This document shows, piece after piece, positions 36,006 to 43,890 of a stretch of 64,000 bases of DNA. The stretch's first letter is position 1; the number at the start of each line of letters is the position of its first letter. The notes beneath the pieces were generated by a model, which worked only from the letters and a program-made list of their open reading frames with translations, was not told the DNA's origin and made no database searches. The translations under genes and the position numbers were made by a program. Source of the stretch: JADCRZ01 sp031399065 (lineage in GTDB: Bacteria; Bacteroidota; Bacteroidia; Chitinophagales; Chitinophagaceae); NCBI GenBank assembly GCA_031399065.1, contig JANNOM010000070.1:100846-164845 (forward strand), in the 5' to 3' direction.

Positions 36006-36752
36006 CTACTGTATCTGCATGCCCTTTCTCTTATACGGTTGCAGTTTTTCCGCATCCGGGTCCAGCTCGGTTATAAGGATATCTATATCGTCTGCTTCGC
36101 AGATTTTTAACTGTTCGACGGTATTCACTTTTTCCGATATCGACAACGCAACCACTTTCTTCGAGCTCTTGATCATGGCGCGCTTTATCTGTACCACATC
36201 CCAGTCATTGTCCGTTAAGCCTTCCGACAGGTCGATGGCGTTTATCCCGATAAAGCAAAGGTCGGCTTTGATCTGTTGTATCTTCAAAATCGCTTCGGCT
36301 CCTACAGTTATCCGGGAGTTTTTAGAAAGTTTATCTCCTATAATGATTACTTCAATATTAGGATGGTTGGAATACTCCAGCGCCGCGGAAAGGCTTACTG
36401 TTATAAAAGTAGCCTGAAGGTCTTTTGGTAATACCCTGGCCAGTTCGGTAATGGTGGTACCCCCGGTGGTCATAACAAACATGCCGTCTTTTATAAGGCT
36501 TACAGCTTTTATGGCAATTGTTTTCTTTTCCTCTATGGAGTAAACATCCCTGGAAGAAATGCCGAGGTGGTAAGAGTTGGAGAGGGCTCCTCCATGCACT
36601 TTGATAATTTTACCATCCTGCGCCAGTTCCATCAGATCTCTTCGGATGGTATCTTCAGATACCTGGATCTGTTCGCTTAGGGATGAGGATAAAACCTTAT
36701 TATGAAGATTGATCTGGTGTAAAATGATTGCTTGCCTTTCTTCTTTGAGCAT
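36006..36752 (-). CDS. DeoR-family transcriptional regulator
   Basis: 248 residues from the ATG at 36752; the open frame extends 34 codons further but that extension does not look like protein. The N-terminal winged helix is typical: RQAIILHQINLHNKVLSSSLSEQIQVSEDTIRRDLMELAQDGKIIKVHGGAL. The C-terminal sugar-phosphate-binding (DeoR-C) domain shows KKTIAIKAVSLIKDGMFVMTTGGTTITELARVLP, VIIIGDKLSKNSRITVGAEAI, KADLCFIGINAIDLSEGLTDNDWDVVQIKRAMI and VVALSISEKV. Its natural effector would be a phosphorylated sugar such as MurNAc-6-P or GlcNAc-6-P, the products of the neighbouring kinase and etherase. It lies between the two susCD pairs. Confidence 0.92.
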   Translation of the reverse strand: MLKEERQAIILHQINLHNKVLSSSLSEQIQVSEDTIRRDLMELAQDGKIIKVHGGALSNSYHLGISSRDVYSIEEKKTIAIKAVSLIKDGMFVMTTGGTTITELARVLPKDLQATFITVSLSAALEYSNHPNIEVIIIGDKLSKNSRITVGAEAILKIQQIKADLCFIGINAIDLSEGLTDNDWDVVQIKRAMIKSSKKVVALSISEKVNTVEQLKICEADDIDILITELDPDAEKLQPYKRKGMQIQ

Positions 36753-36926
36753 CCTTTTGATTTTGCCATTAAAGTACGTACAAACACATTGAAATACGAA
36801 AAAATTTATATCTGTAGCCTGATTAGCTTCCGTGTGTGTTAAACAGTGCACCATTTAAAACAGCATCACAAAAAAGAACAAGCAAGCAATAAGGTGTATC
36901 CTGCAAAATCCGCTCTTAAAAGTGAC

Positions 36927-37643
36927 CTAATAATTTATGAATGTAGCAGATGTTCTTGTTCCATTATACCTTCCGTATATCACAGCAGTATAACTGCGCT
37001 TGGCAGTGAAACTTACGGTTAATTTACCCAGCTGATTAGATGTACCTGCCTCTCTGATATATAATGTATCGGCAATCCTGGACTCGTATGGTATAAAATC
37101 CGTTACACGGTTGGCGGAAATGCCTGTAAAAACGTTGGTATTCTTACGAAAGGAAAACACGTCAACAACAGGTACGGAAGCTGTGCTAAAGAGAAAACTG
37201 CCAAACCGCAATCTGGCAGAAGTATCTGCAGGAATTACAATATTACTACTAACGGTGAGTTTTTTAATGGCCGTTACGGTATCATACGTAAAAATAGTAT
37301 ACAGCTTGCCCGCCTGAAAGTCTTCATTGAATGACAGGGGCGGCTGGGTGGTCGTTATCAGCGTATCCCTTATAAGAACATTGCGGTTTCCCGGGGCGAC
37401 TCCCAAACCCATTGCCGTGGATGGATACAGTCCGCCGAAAGCAAATGTGACGCCGCTTACTGATTTTCCATCTAAAGACACATAATTGCGGTTAGAACTT
37501 AAAGTAGTATTGAAGACCTGTACAAAGGCCAGGCTATCACTGGCTACTGTTAGTGTATCTAATACGGATTCCAGTTTTTTTTCGCAGGACATAGTACCCG
37601 ATAACATTACAGCAATAAAGGCGATGCTTACATATATTTTCAT
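36927..37643 (-). CDS. DUF4397-type surface lipoprotein
   Basis: 238 residues. A lipoprotein signal ends in LSGTMSC with Cys20 lipidated. The body is repetitive and beta-rich: SLAFVQVFNTTLSSNRNYVSLDGKSV, GVAPGNRNVLIRDT, YTIFTYDT, SARLRFGSFLFSTASVPVVDVFSF, ADTLYIREAGTSNQLGKLTVSF and KRSYTAVIYGRYNGT. These are the immunoglobulin-like duplicated units of DUF4397. It follows susD by 23 bases in the same operon (susC-susD-DUF4397). Such third lipoproteins are often extra surface glycan-binding subunits of the SusCD complex; a binding role here is inference. Confidence 0.78.
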   Translation of the reverse strand: MKIYVSIAFIAVMLSGTMSCEKKLESVLDTLTVASDSLAFVQVFNTTLSSNRNYVSLDGKSVSGVTFAFGGLYPSTAMGLGVAPGNRNVLIRDTLITTTQPPLSFNEDFQAGKLYTIFTYDTVTAIKKLTVSSNIVIPADTSARLRFGSFLFSTASVPVVDVFSFRKNTNVFTGISANRVTDFIPYESRIADTLYIREAGTSNQLGKLTVSFTAKRSYTAVIYGRYNGTRTSATFINY

Positions 37644-37666
37644 TTTAGCACTTTTAAATTAATGAT

Positions 37667-39337
37667 TTAAGGTTTTACCGAAAACCAGGGTTCTACAGTA
37701 TGATAATCGAGCGCAAGTGCTCCTATCCTCGTTAACTCTGGTATGTTATACAGATACTCCGAATTATAACGGGGTCTTGCACGATATACCAGTTTATTAT
37801 TGTTGTTTGCAAAAAGATCGCCGCCTGAGGGAGGCATAAAATTGGCATAAACCACTGTACCCTTAACAGGATCGGTATCCCCGTTATAGTGATAGCGCCG
37901 CATATCTGCCCAGGTTTCCTGAACGCCCCATCCGTACAATGCTATGTACTTTTGAAGCATTACATGTGTCAGGGATAAATCGCTGGCATTTACAGGTATT
38001 ACAGCATTACTTGATAAATACGCATTCCGACTTGTCATGGTCATTTGTAAAGCAGCCGGAACATTGGCAGTATATTTTGTATTAAGCACGTCGAAATTCA
38101 GATTTATCCCATTAGTATACGCTGTAAGAGCTGCTGCATTATTACCTCCTTTCCTCAATAAAGCTTCTGCCTTTAAAAATTGCATTTCAGATGCTGTCAT
38201 AATGGGGAACTCCGCATCATTTCTGAAAATATAACGCCCGCTCTCAGGTAGAGTGTAACCTGTCGCTCCAAAAGATGTACCGGCAAAACTCTGTGGCTGG
38301 TCTCCTGCTGGCAATGTTCCTGCTCCCTTACCGGGAATTGTCCCTTTGTAAGTTCCATTTGTATTTTCTCTTAAAATATAGGGCCGACGAGGATCCTGCA
38401 CACCGCTAAATGCTCCGGCATTTGCGCCGCTCATCAAATCCGCGATATAAGCCGATTGCCTGATACCTGTATTAAGCTGATTAATATTTACCCGAAGCGA
38501 TCCGAAATAATTGGAAGTGCCGGTAATCCCTGAATTTGCGAATTTACAGGTAGCATTATCGGCATTTACTGACATGGCAAGATCGGCATATTTAATTACC
38601 GAATCTGCACTATATATAGATTTGTTGTGAATATACGCATAGGAACGCGCAAGAATTCCGTAAGTAAATTTCTTCCAACGATTAATATCGCCACCATTAA
38701 AAAAAGCATCCGCTTCGGCAAATTTTTTACCAGTATTCCCGCCTGTTGTATTGAAATAATTGATGGCACGGTGGCAAATAACTCTTACGGAGTCGTACAC
38801 TTCTTCTTGCGTTTCGTACTTAAACGTTATCAGGTCCACATTAAATGCCTCTCTTAATATCATATCGCCATACTGGTTGGTATTTTCAAATAAACTCCAG
38901 GCACGCAAAGCCCAGGCGGCCCCCACAAAATCCCATTTTTCTTCTTCTGTTCCCCATTGTATCATCCGGTTAATATTTTGCCCCATACCAAAATAATGTG
39001 CGCCCCACATGGTTCCCAGGGCATCACTAGAACCAGACGCTCCTCCCATCTGGTCAAATTGAGTACCCAAGTTCGCTACCGTGCTTACGTTATAGGTTCC
39101 CCAATATTGTATGTACCTGCCTATCCATAAGGCATCGCCGGCAATACCATAGGCACTGCCCGCAGCAGCCGAACTGCCTACCAAACTTCCTATCAGGCTA
39201 GGCAGTATGGACTCAACGGGAACCCTGGTGGCTGCGTTGGGATTTAGATAAGCGTCATCTATTTTCTTGGAACATGACATGGAAAACATCAAGGCCATCA
39301 AGCAGCTATATAAGGCGTATTTTTTCGTATACTTCAT
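37667..39337 (-). CDS. SusD/RagB-like lipoprotein (SusD-like_2 type)
   Basis: 556 residues. The lipoprotein signal MKYTKKYALYSCLMALMFSMSC places the lipidated Cys at 22. The next residues KKIDDAYLNPNAATRVPVESILPSLIG are typical of the SusD-like_2 group. Others: YIQYWGTYNVS, WGAHYFGMGQNINRMIQWGTEEEKWDFVGAAWALRAWSLF, GGDINRWKKFTYGILARSYAYIHNK, MTASEMQFLKAEALLRKGG and LQKYIALYGWGVQETWADMRRYHY. Longer than the two other SusD proteins of the window. It is encoded 19 bases after its susC partner and before a DUF4397 lipoprotein gene. Confidence 0.9.
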   Translation of the reverse strand: MKYTKKYALYSCLMALMFSMSCSKKIDDAYLNPNAATRVPVESILPSLIGSLVGSSAAAGSAYGIAGDALWIGRYIQYWGTYNVSTVANLGTQFDQMGGASGSSDALGTMWGAHYFGMGQNINRMIQWGTEEEKWDFVGAAWALRAWSLFENTNQYGDMILREAFNVDLITFKYETQEEVYDSVRVICHRAINYFNTTGGNTGKKFAEADAFFNGGDINRWKKFTYGILARSYAYIHNKSIYSADSVIKYADLAMSVNADNATCKFANSGITGTSNYFGSLRVNINQLNTGIRQSAYIADLMSGANAGAFSGVQDPRRPYILRENTNGTYKGTIPGKGAGTLPAGDQPQSFAGTSFGATGYTLPESGRYIFRNDAEFPIMTASEMQFLKAEALLRKGGNNAAALTAYTNGINLNFDVLNTKYTANVPAALQMTMTSRNAYLSSNAVIPVNASDLSLTHVMLQKYIALYGWGVQETWADMRRYHYNGDTDPVKGTVVYANFMPPSGGDLFANNNNKLVYRARPRYNSEYLYNIPELTRIGALALDYHTVEPWFSVKP

Positions 39338-39356
39338 ATTTCTTTTTTTTAATTAT

Positions 39357-42300
39357 TTAGAACCCAACCCTGAAACCTACATTAACAGATATGGGTGCCG
39401 GCAAAGTGCCATAATCGAATCCAAAAGCACCAACACCACCTGTGCTTGCATTGTTACCATTAACGGAAGGATCCGCCCCTCCGTAGTTAGTAAACAACAA
39501 CAGATCGTTGCCAGTGGCAAAAACACTCGCTGATTTTATAAATGTCGCTTTTTTCAGTAATCGGGAGGGTAAAGCATAACTCAAGGTGATGTCTCTTAAT
39601 CTAAAGTAATTAACGTCTTTTTGCACAAAATCCTCTTCTGTCAAGGCATTGGTAGTATAATACGTTGTATTGTAAAAAGGATTTACAGCAAGGGTATTGG
39701 TGGTTGGATTACTGGTATTCTGCAAACCATCTTTTAATACTCCTTCCACCACTCTCGGAGTCTCCCGGTCTGCTGTACGTGGACTTTTGCCCTGCAATGT
39801 GAGGTACATATCGGTGCCATTAAATACATCCCCGCCCACTTTCAAATCCCATAGAAAGCTAAGATTGAAGTTCTTATACCGGAGTGTGTTCAATGTACCA
39901 AGCATAAAATCAGGGTTTCTGTCTCCAATAACCGTAAAGGTTGCCTCTACAACAGGCAAACCAGTAGTAGGGGAAATCAGAACCTGGCCTGCCTTGTTTC
40001 GTTCGTAGTGAAAGCCGGTGATAGTTGTAGAAGGGCCCCCTTCTGTTACACCTCCACGCGCATTCAAATATAACCATGTGTCGGAGAGGTAGTATTCCTG
40101 CTGTATGGATTCAGGCAAAGTAATCACTTTGCTCCACATATGATTAAAATTGAATCTGACATTCCAGCTTAAATTTTCCCTCTTTATGGGATTCAAATCA
40201 AGTACTACTTCAATACCCTGATTACGGGCTGTGGCAGCATTGGCGGTATTTAAAACAAAACCGGTACCGTAACTGGCCCTGTATTGACTGTTGATTTGAT
40301 TGTAACAATATGTATTGTAATAATCGATATCCACACTAACCAGATTATTGAATAATCTAACTTCTGTTCCCACCTCATAGGTGGTTTGCCTTTCAGGGGA
40401 CAGATCAGGATTATTATTGTCGAATCCATAAGAAAATGCCCCGGTTTGGGCGCTGGCGAAGTTATTTACAAATACAGACTGGTTTTTATAAGGGTCAGAC
40501 AGCCTTGCCGTACCAGCCACTGAACTGCGTAATTTCCAGTAATCAAGAATACCACCTTTTTTCAAACCAGGTAGAATATCCGATAAAATAAGACTCAAAC
40601 TCACACCCGGGTAATTATAATTACGCTGATCTTTGGGGAAAACCGATGCTGTTTCGAACCGGTGCGTATAACTCAAAAATGCAACATTATTATAACTGAT
40701 CGCTGCTTCCCCGAAATATGCGGATTGACGCGTAATGAATTTATTGTTCCTTCCAAGATTATTCTGTAGCAGCCTCACTCTGGTAGCTGGTCTTGTAATA
40801 CTACTATCTGAAGGAGTTCCTACTGTCGTTCCAAAATTAGCATCCGTGACTATATTTCCATTTTTGTAAAGTTGACCGTTAACGTTACTAACCGAGTCAA
40901 CGAGGTTTGTTCCATATATAGCAAATTGCTCTGTCCGGTAATCCTGCCACATAGTACCCAACATTACCCTCCCGGACCATTTTCCTACTGTTTTCCTTGC
41001 AGTACCTGTAATAGTGTGATTGTACCCATAATAAGATCTCCAATAATTATCTTGTGCACCCAACTGGCCTCTGGTAGTCAGATTAGAAAGCGGATGATAG
41101 AAAGTAAATCCTTCACTTTTATAAGTGTCATAACCAAAGCGGCCTGCAAAACTTAGCCAGCTAAGGGGATTAAAATTTATACCCCCGGTAAAAATATACC
41201 GATCGGTTTTATCAAAACTTTTATTCCGGTTAATATTATATAAAGGATTGTCAATTTCAGAAAAAGGATCAGCAGAGAAAATGGACTGTTTATTACCATT
41301 TACATCAGTAAAATTAGAAATATCATTCGTTACAGGCCATGCATATAATCCAAGCAGGTAGCCGCCGGCACTTCTGAGTGGTTTGTCGTTAGTTGAATGA
41401 ATAAATTGAACGGAAGGAGTAAATTCCAGCATACTACCAACTTTTACTGTATTGGTTAGCCTCAGATTGTATTTCCGGAAATCATTGTTAGGTATTACGC
41501 CTTTTTGATCGAAGAAAGAACCCGATAATCTGAATCCCACATCTTTAGTTCCATAATCTGCACTAATATTGTGTGTCTGCGCAAAACCAACTCTGAAAAA
41601 ATTGTCGATATTATCGTATCGACGAATATCGGCTGGATATTTAGGGCCAAAATAACTACCGGAGGTGGCACTAAAAGTATTGCCACCTACTCCATTGGCA
41701 CCCGGACCATAGTCATTATTAACATCTGCAGTCCTCGTTACTCTCTGTGTCCGGAAGCTATTGTCATAGTTTACTGTAACACGCTTCGTACCGGCTTTCT
41801 TGGTAGTAATAATTACCGCACCGCTACTTGCCTGACTTCCATATAGTGCCGTTGCTTCCGGACCTTTAAGAATAGTAACAGATTGAATATCGATGGGATT
41901 AATATCAGCTATCCGGTTTGTGTAATCATTATTCCTGTTAGGTCTATCCGAGGCAAGGCCAAGTCCTGTTCCACCGTTAGATGTTTCATTCATGGTAGTA
42001 TTATCAGTGATCACTCCATCTACTACAAACAATGGCTGGTTGTTTAAAGAAAGCGAATTAAACCCCCGTAATATTAGCTGGGAAGATGCACCCGCATTAC
42101 CACCGGTAGGATTCACTGATAAACCCGCTACCCTGCCTTGCAAACTGTTAATAAAGTTTTCTCTCTGGGTACTTTGTATTTCGGTTCCGGATACAGTTTG
42201 AGTGGAATAACCCAGTTCCCTAGAATTTCTTTTTATATCCATAGCCACCACAACGACTTCACCGAGTTCGGTGTTGGACCTTACCATAACAACATTTATC

Positions 42301-42569
42301 GGATCATCACTCACGATTTTGTAAGATCGGGTAACGAATCCAACAGAGCTAATTTCGAGTACATCGCCATTCTTTGTCCTGATCTTAAATGCCCCCTGCG
42401 CATCCGTCTGAGTGGTTGACTGGCCTCCCTTTATTGCGATGTTAGCCCCTGCCACGGGAGCCCCATCGTCGGCCCTTAATACACCCGAAACAGTTTTTTC
42501 CTGGGCATATAGAAATGATGTACACACTGTTAACATCATTGCTAAAATGAGTCGAAGAGACATTCTCAT
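39357..42569 (-). CDS. SusC/RagA-family TonB-dependent transporter
   Basis: 1070 residues. A signal peptide (LRLILAMMLTVCTSFLYAQ) precedes a carboxypeptidase-D-like domain (TVSGVLRADDGAPVAGANIAIKGG), the plug with FINSLQGRVAGLSVNPTGGNAGASSQLILRGFNSLSLNNQPLFVVDGV and VTILKGPEATALYGSQASSGAVIITTKK, and a barrel ending in APISVNVGFRVGF. No STN domain. It is transcribed divergently from murQ, just as the other susC is divergent from anmK, and the two intergenic regions share a motif. This symmetry suggests that both transporters and both MurNAc enzymes are co-regulated. Substrate inferred, not shown. Confidence 0.93.
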   Translation of the reverse strand: MRMSLRLILAMMLTVCTSFLYAQEKTVSGVLRADDGAPVAGANIAIKGGQSTTQTDAQGAFKIRTKNGDVLEISSVGFVTRSYKIVSDDPINVVMVRSNTELGEVVVVAMDIKRNSRELGYSTQTVSGTEIQSTQRENFINSLQGRVAGLSVNPTGGNAGASSQLILRGFNSLSLNNQPLFVVDGVITDNTTMNETSNGGTGLGLASDRPNRNNDYTNRIADINPIDIQSVTILKGPEATALYGSQASSGAVIITTKKAGTKRVTVNYDNSFRTQRVTRTADVNNDYGPGANGVGGNTFSATSGSYFGPKYPADIRRYDNIDNFFRVGFAQTHNISADYGTKDVGFRLSGSFFDQKGVIPNNDFRKYNLRLTNTVKVGSMLEFTPSVQFIHSTNDKPLRSAGGYLLGLYAWPVTNDISNFTDVNGNKQSIFSADPFSEIDNPLYNINRNKSFDKTDRYIFTGGINFNPLSWLSFAGRFGYDTYKSEGFTFYHPLSNLTTRGQLGAQDNYWRSYYGYNHTITGTARKTVGKWSGRVMLGTMWQDYRTEQFAIYGTNLVDSVSNVNGQLYKNGNIVTDANFGTTVGTPSDSSITRPATRVRLLQNNLGRNNKFITRQSAYFGEAAISYNNVAFLSYTHRFETASVFPKDQRNYNYPGVSLSLILSDILPGLKKGGILDYWKLRSSVAGTARLSDPYKNQSVFVNNFASAQTGAFSYGFDNNNPDLSPERQTTYEVGTEVRLFNNLVSVDIDYYNTYCYNQINSQYRASYGTGFVLNTANAATARNQGIEVVLDLNPIKRENLSWNVRFNFNHMWSKVITLPESIQQEYYLSDTWLYLNARGGVTEGGPSTTITGFHYERNKAGQVLISPTTGLPVVEATFTVIGDRNPDFMLGTLNTLRYKNFNLSFLWDLKVGGDVFNGTDMYLTLQGKSPRTADRETPRVVEGVLKDGLQNTSNPTTNTLAVNPFYNTTYYTTNALTEEDFVQKDVNYFRLRDITLSYALPSRLLKKATFIKSASVFATGNDLLLFTNYGGADPSVNGNNASTGGVGAFGFDYGTLPAPISVNVGFRVGF

Positions 42570-42640
42570 AAAGTTGTTTTTGGTTTATTTGATACTGCTT
42601 AAGCCTGAACTTCGCAAATAGGCTAGTAATAAATATATGT

Positions 42641-42698
42641 TAAATATAAATCAAAAAAGCATTTCCCTGCACTATTTTGCAATTTTTTTGCTGTTTTT
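42641..42698. promoter_or_regulatory. second copy of the shared susC promoter motif and dyad
   Basis: TAAATATAAATCAAAAA (42641-42657) plus aGCAT repeats the element at 34616-34637. It is again followed by a GCA/TGC dyad: outer AAAAAGCA and TGCTGTTTT, inner TGCA-N6-TGCA (42667-42680). The rest of the 330-base gap 42570-42899 is AT-rich and holds no gene. On the minus strand TATATTTA again fits a -7 element for susC. Confidence 0.5.
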
Positions 42699-42842
42699 TA
42701 TTCGTTAGTCATGGAATGGAAGAGTAATTCAAATATTTGATTATAGAACTGAAATACACACGAAGTAAGCGGATAAATAATTACAACATAGACAAAATCA
42801 CTGCTTAGCATAAAATTCATTTTACATATTGCTCTTTTTTGC

Positions 42843-42872
42843 TTATTTTGACACTTATTTTGCGTTATTTTG
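42843..42872 (+). promoter_or_regulatory. direct repeats TTATTTTG upstream of murQ
   Basis: Three exact copies of TTATTTTG begin at 42843, 42855 and 42865, the last two followed by CG. They lie 28 bases before the murQ start. T-rich direct repeats at about 10-12-base spacing are typical of sites bound by DeoR-family repressors, and a DeoR gene lies in this cluster. Alternatively they are just part of a T-rich promoter. Confidence 0.42.
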
Positions 42873-42899
42873 CGGACTTAATTCCTATAAATTAGAAAT

Positions 42900-43709
42900 A
42901 TGCTAACAACTGAAATGGAATCGAATTTTAAAGATCTGGACAAAATGAATGTGAGAACAGTGCTTGAAAGCATTAACAGTGAAGATAAAACCGTTCCGGA
43001 TGCAGTGGCAAAGGTTATCCCTCAGATAGAATCATTAGTAAAAGCAATAGTCGAAAGAATGAAAATGGGCGGCCGGCTTTTTTATATCGGAGCCGGCACA
43101 AGCGGAAGGCTTGGAATATTGGACGCTTCCGAATGTCCACCCACATTTGGCATTCCAAGCGATTGGGTAATAGGTATCATGGCAGGAGGAGATGAGGCAA
43201 TTAGAACAGCAGTGGAATTTGCTGAAGATGATGAAAACCAGGCGATGATTGATATGGAAGAATTCGGCTCTAATAAGTGGGACAGTATTATTGGCATAGC
43301 CGCTTCCGGAACTACTCCTTATGTTATAGGAGGTCTTAAAAGTGCCCGTGACCGGGGATTGCTTACAGGATGTATTGTGTGTAACGGAGGAACCCCGGTG
43401 GCAAGCGCTAGTGAATACCCGATTGAAGTTATAGTAGGTCCGGAGTTTATAACAGGAAGCACTAGAATGAAGGCAGGTACCGCACAAAAGCTGGTATTGA
43501 ATATGATTTCCTCTACTATCATGATACAATTAGACAGAGTGAAAGGGAACAAAATGGTTGACATGTTCTTAAGCAACAACAAGCTGATAGCGCGGGGAGT
43601 AAACATGGTAATGGAAGAACTACATGTTGATCAGCAAACTGCTATTAAGTTAATCCAGGAAAAAGGAAGTGTGAGAAACGCCATCAGCAGCGTTAAGGCG
43701 TCTTTTTAA
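42900..43709 (+). CDS. murQ: N-acetylmuramic acid 6-phosphate etherase
   Basis: 269 residues. The SIS-domain signature GGRLFYIGAGTSGRLGILDASECPPTFG lies at 58-84, with Glu78 at the position expected for a catalytic residue. Further motifs: MAGGDEAIRTAVEFAEDD, DSIIGIAASGTTPYVIGGLKSAR, PIEVIVGPEFITGSTRMKAGTAQKLVLNMISS and MVDMFLSNNKLIARGVNMV. The enzyme removes the lactyl ether of MurNAc-6-P to give GlcNAc-6-P and D-lactate, the step after AnmK. The N-terminus (TEMESNFKDLDKMNVRTVLESINSEDK) is the family start. Divergent from a susC. The C-terminal helical part is shorter than in enterobacterial MurQ (about 300 residues), as is common in Bacteroidota. Confidence 0.95.
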   Translation: MLTTEMESNFKDLDKMNVRTVLESINSEDKTVPDAVAKVIPQIESLVKAIVERMKMGGRLFYIGAGTSGRLGILDASECPPTFGIPSDWVIGIMAGGDEAIRTAVEFAEDDENQAMIDMEEFGSNKWDSIIGIAASGTTPYVIGGLKSARDRGLLTGCIVCNGGTPVASASEYPIEVIVGPEFITGSTRMKAGTAQKLVLNMISSTIMIQLDRVKGNKMVDMFLSNNKLIARGVNMVMEELHVDQQTAIKLIQEKGSVRNAISSVKASF

Positions 43710-43890
43710 ATCCAACCTTCGATGTGTTGTGTAAACCATTTCTCGTCCTGAGCCCAATTATTAAACCAGCAAAAGTAATTACCAGTATTTTGCTGCTCGT
43801 TATTTTTACTTTTTTTAGTGAATGCATTGTTATATCGTTCGGAATTTTGAAAAAATATCGAACTATGGTAACATAAGGATTTTACTACTA
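43706..43890 (-). pseudogene. possible C-terminal gene remnant, Trp-rich
   Basis: The minus strand reads open from the end of the GH39-like gene to a TAA at 43706-43708, with no start codon in good context. The last part, NYFCWFNNWAQDEKWFTQHI followed by EGWI, is rich in Trp, Phe and Cys in otherwise AT-rich DNA, which is unlikely by chance but not proof. No family recognised. It overlaps the murQ stop codon. Confidence 0.28.
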
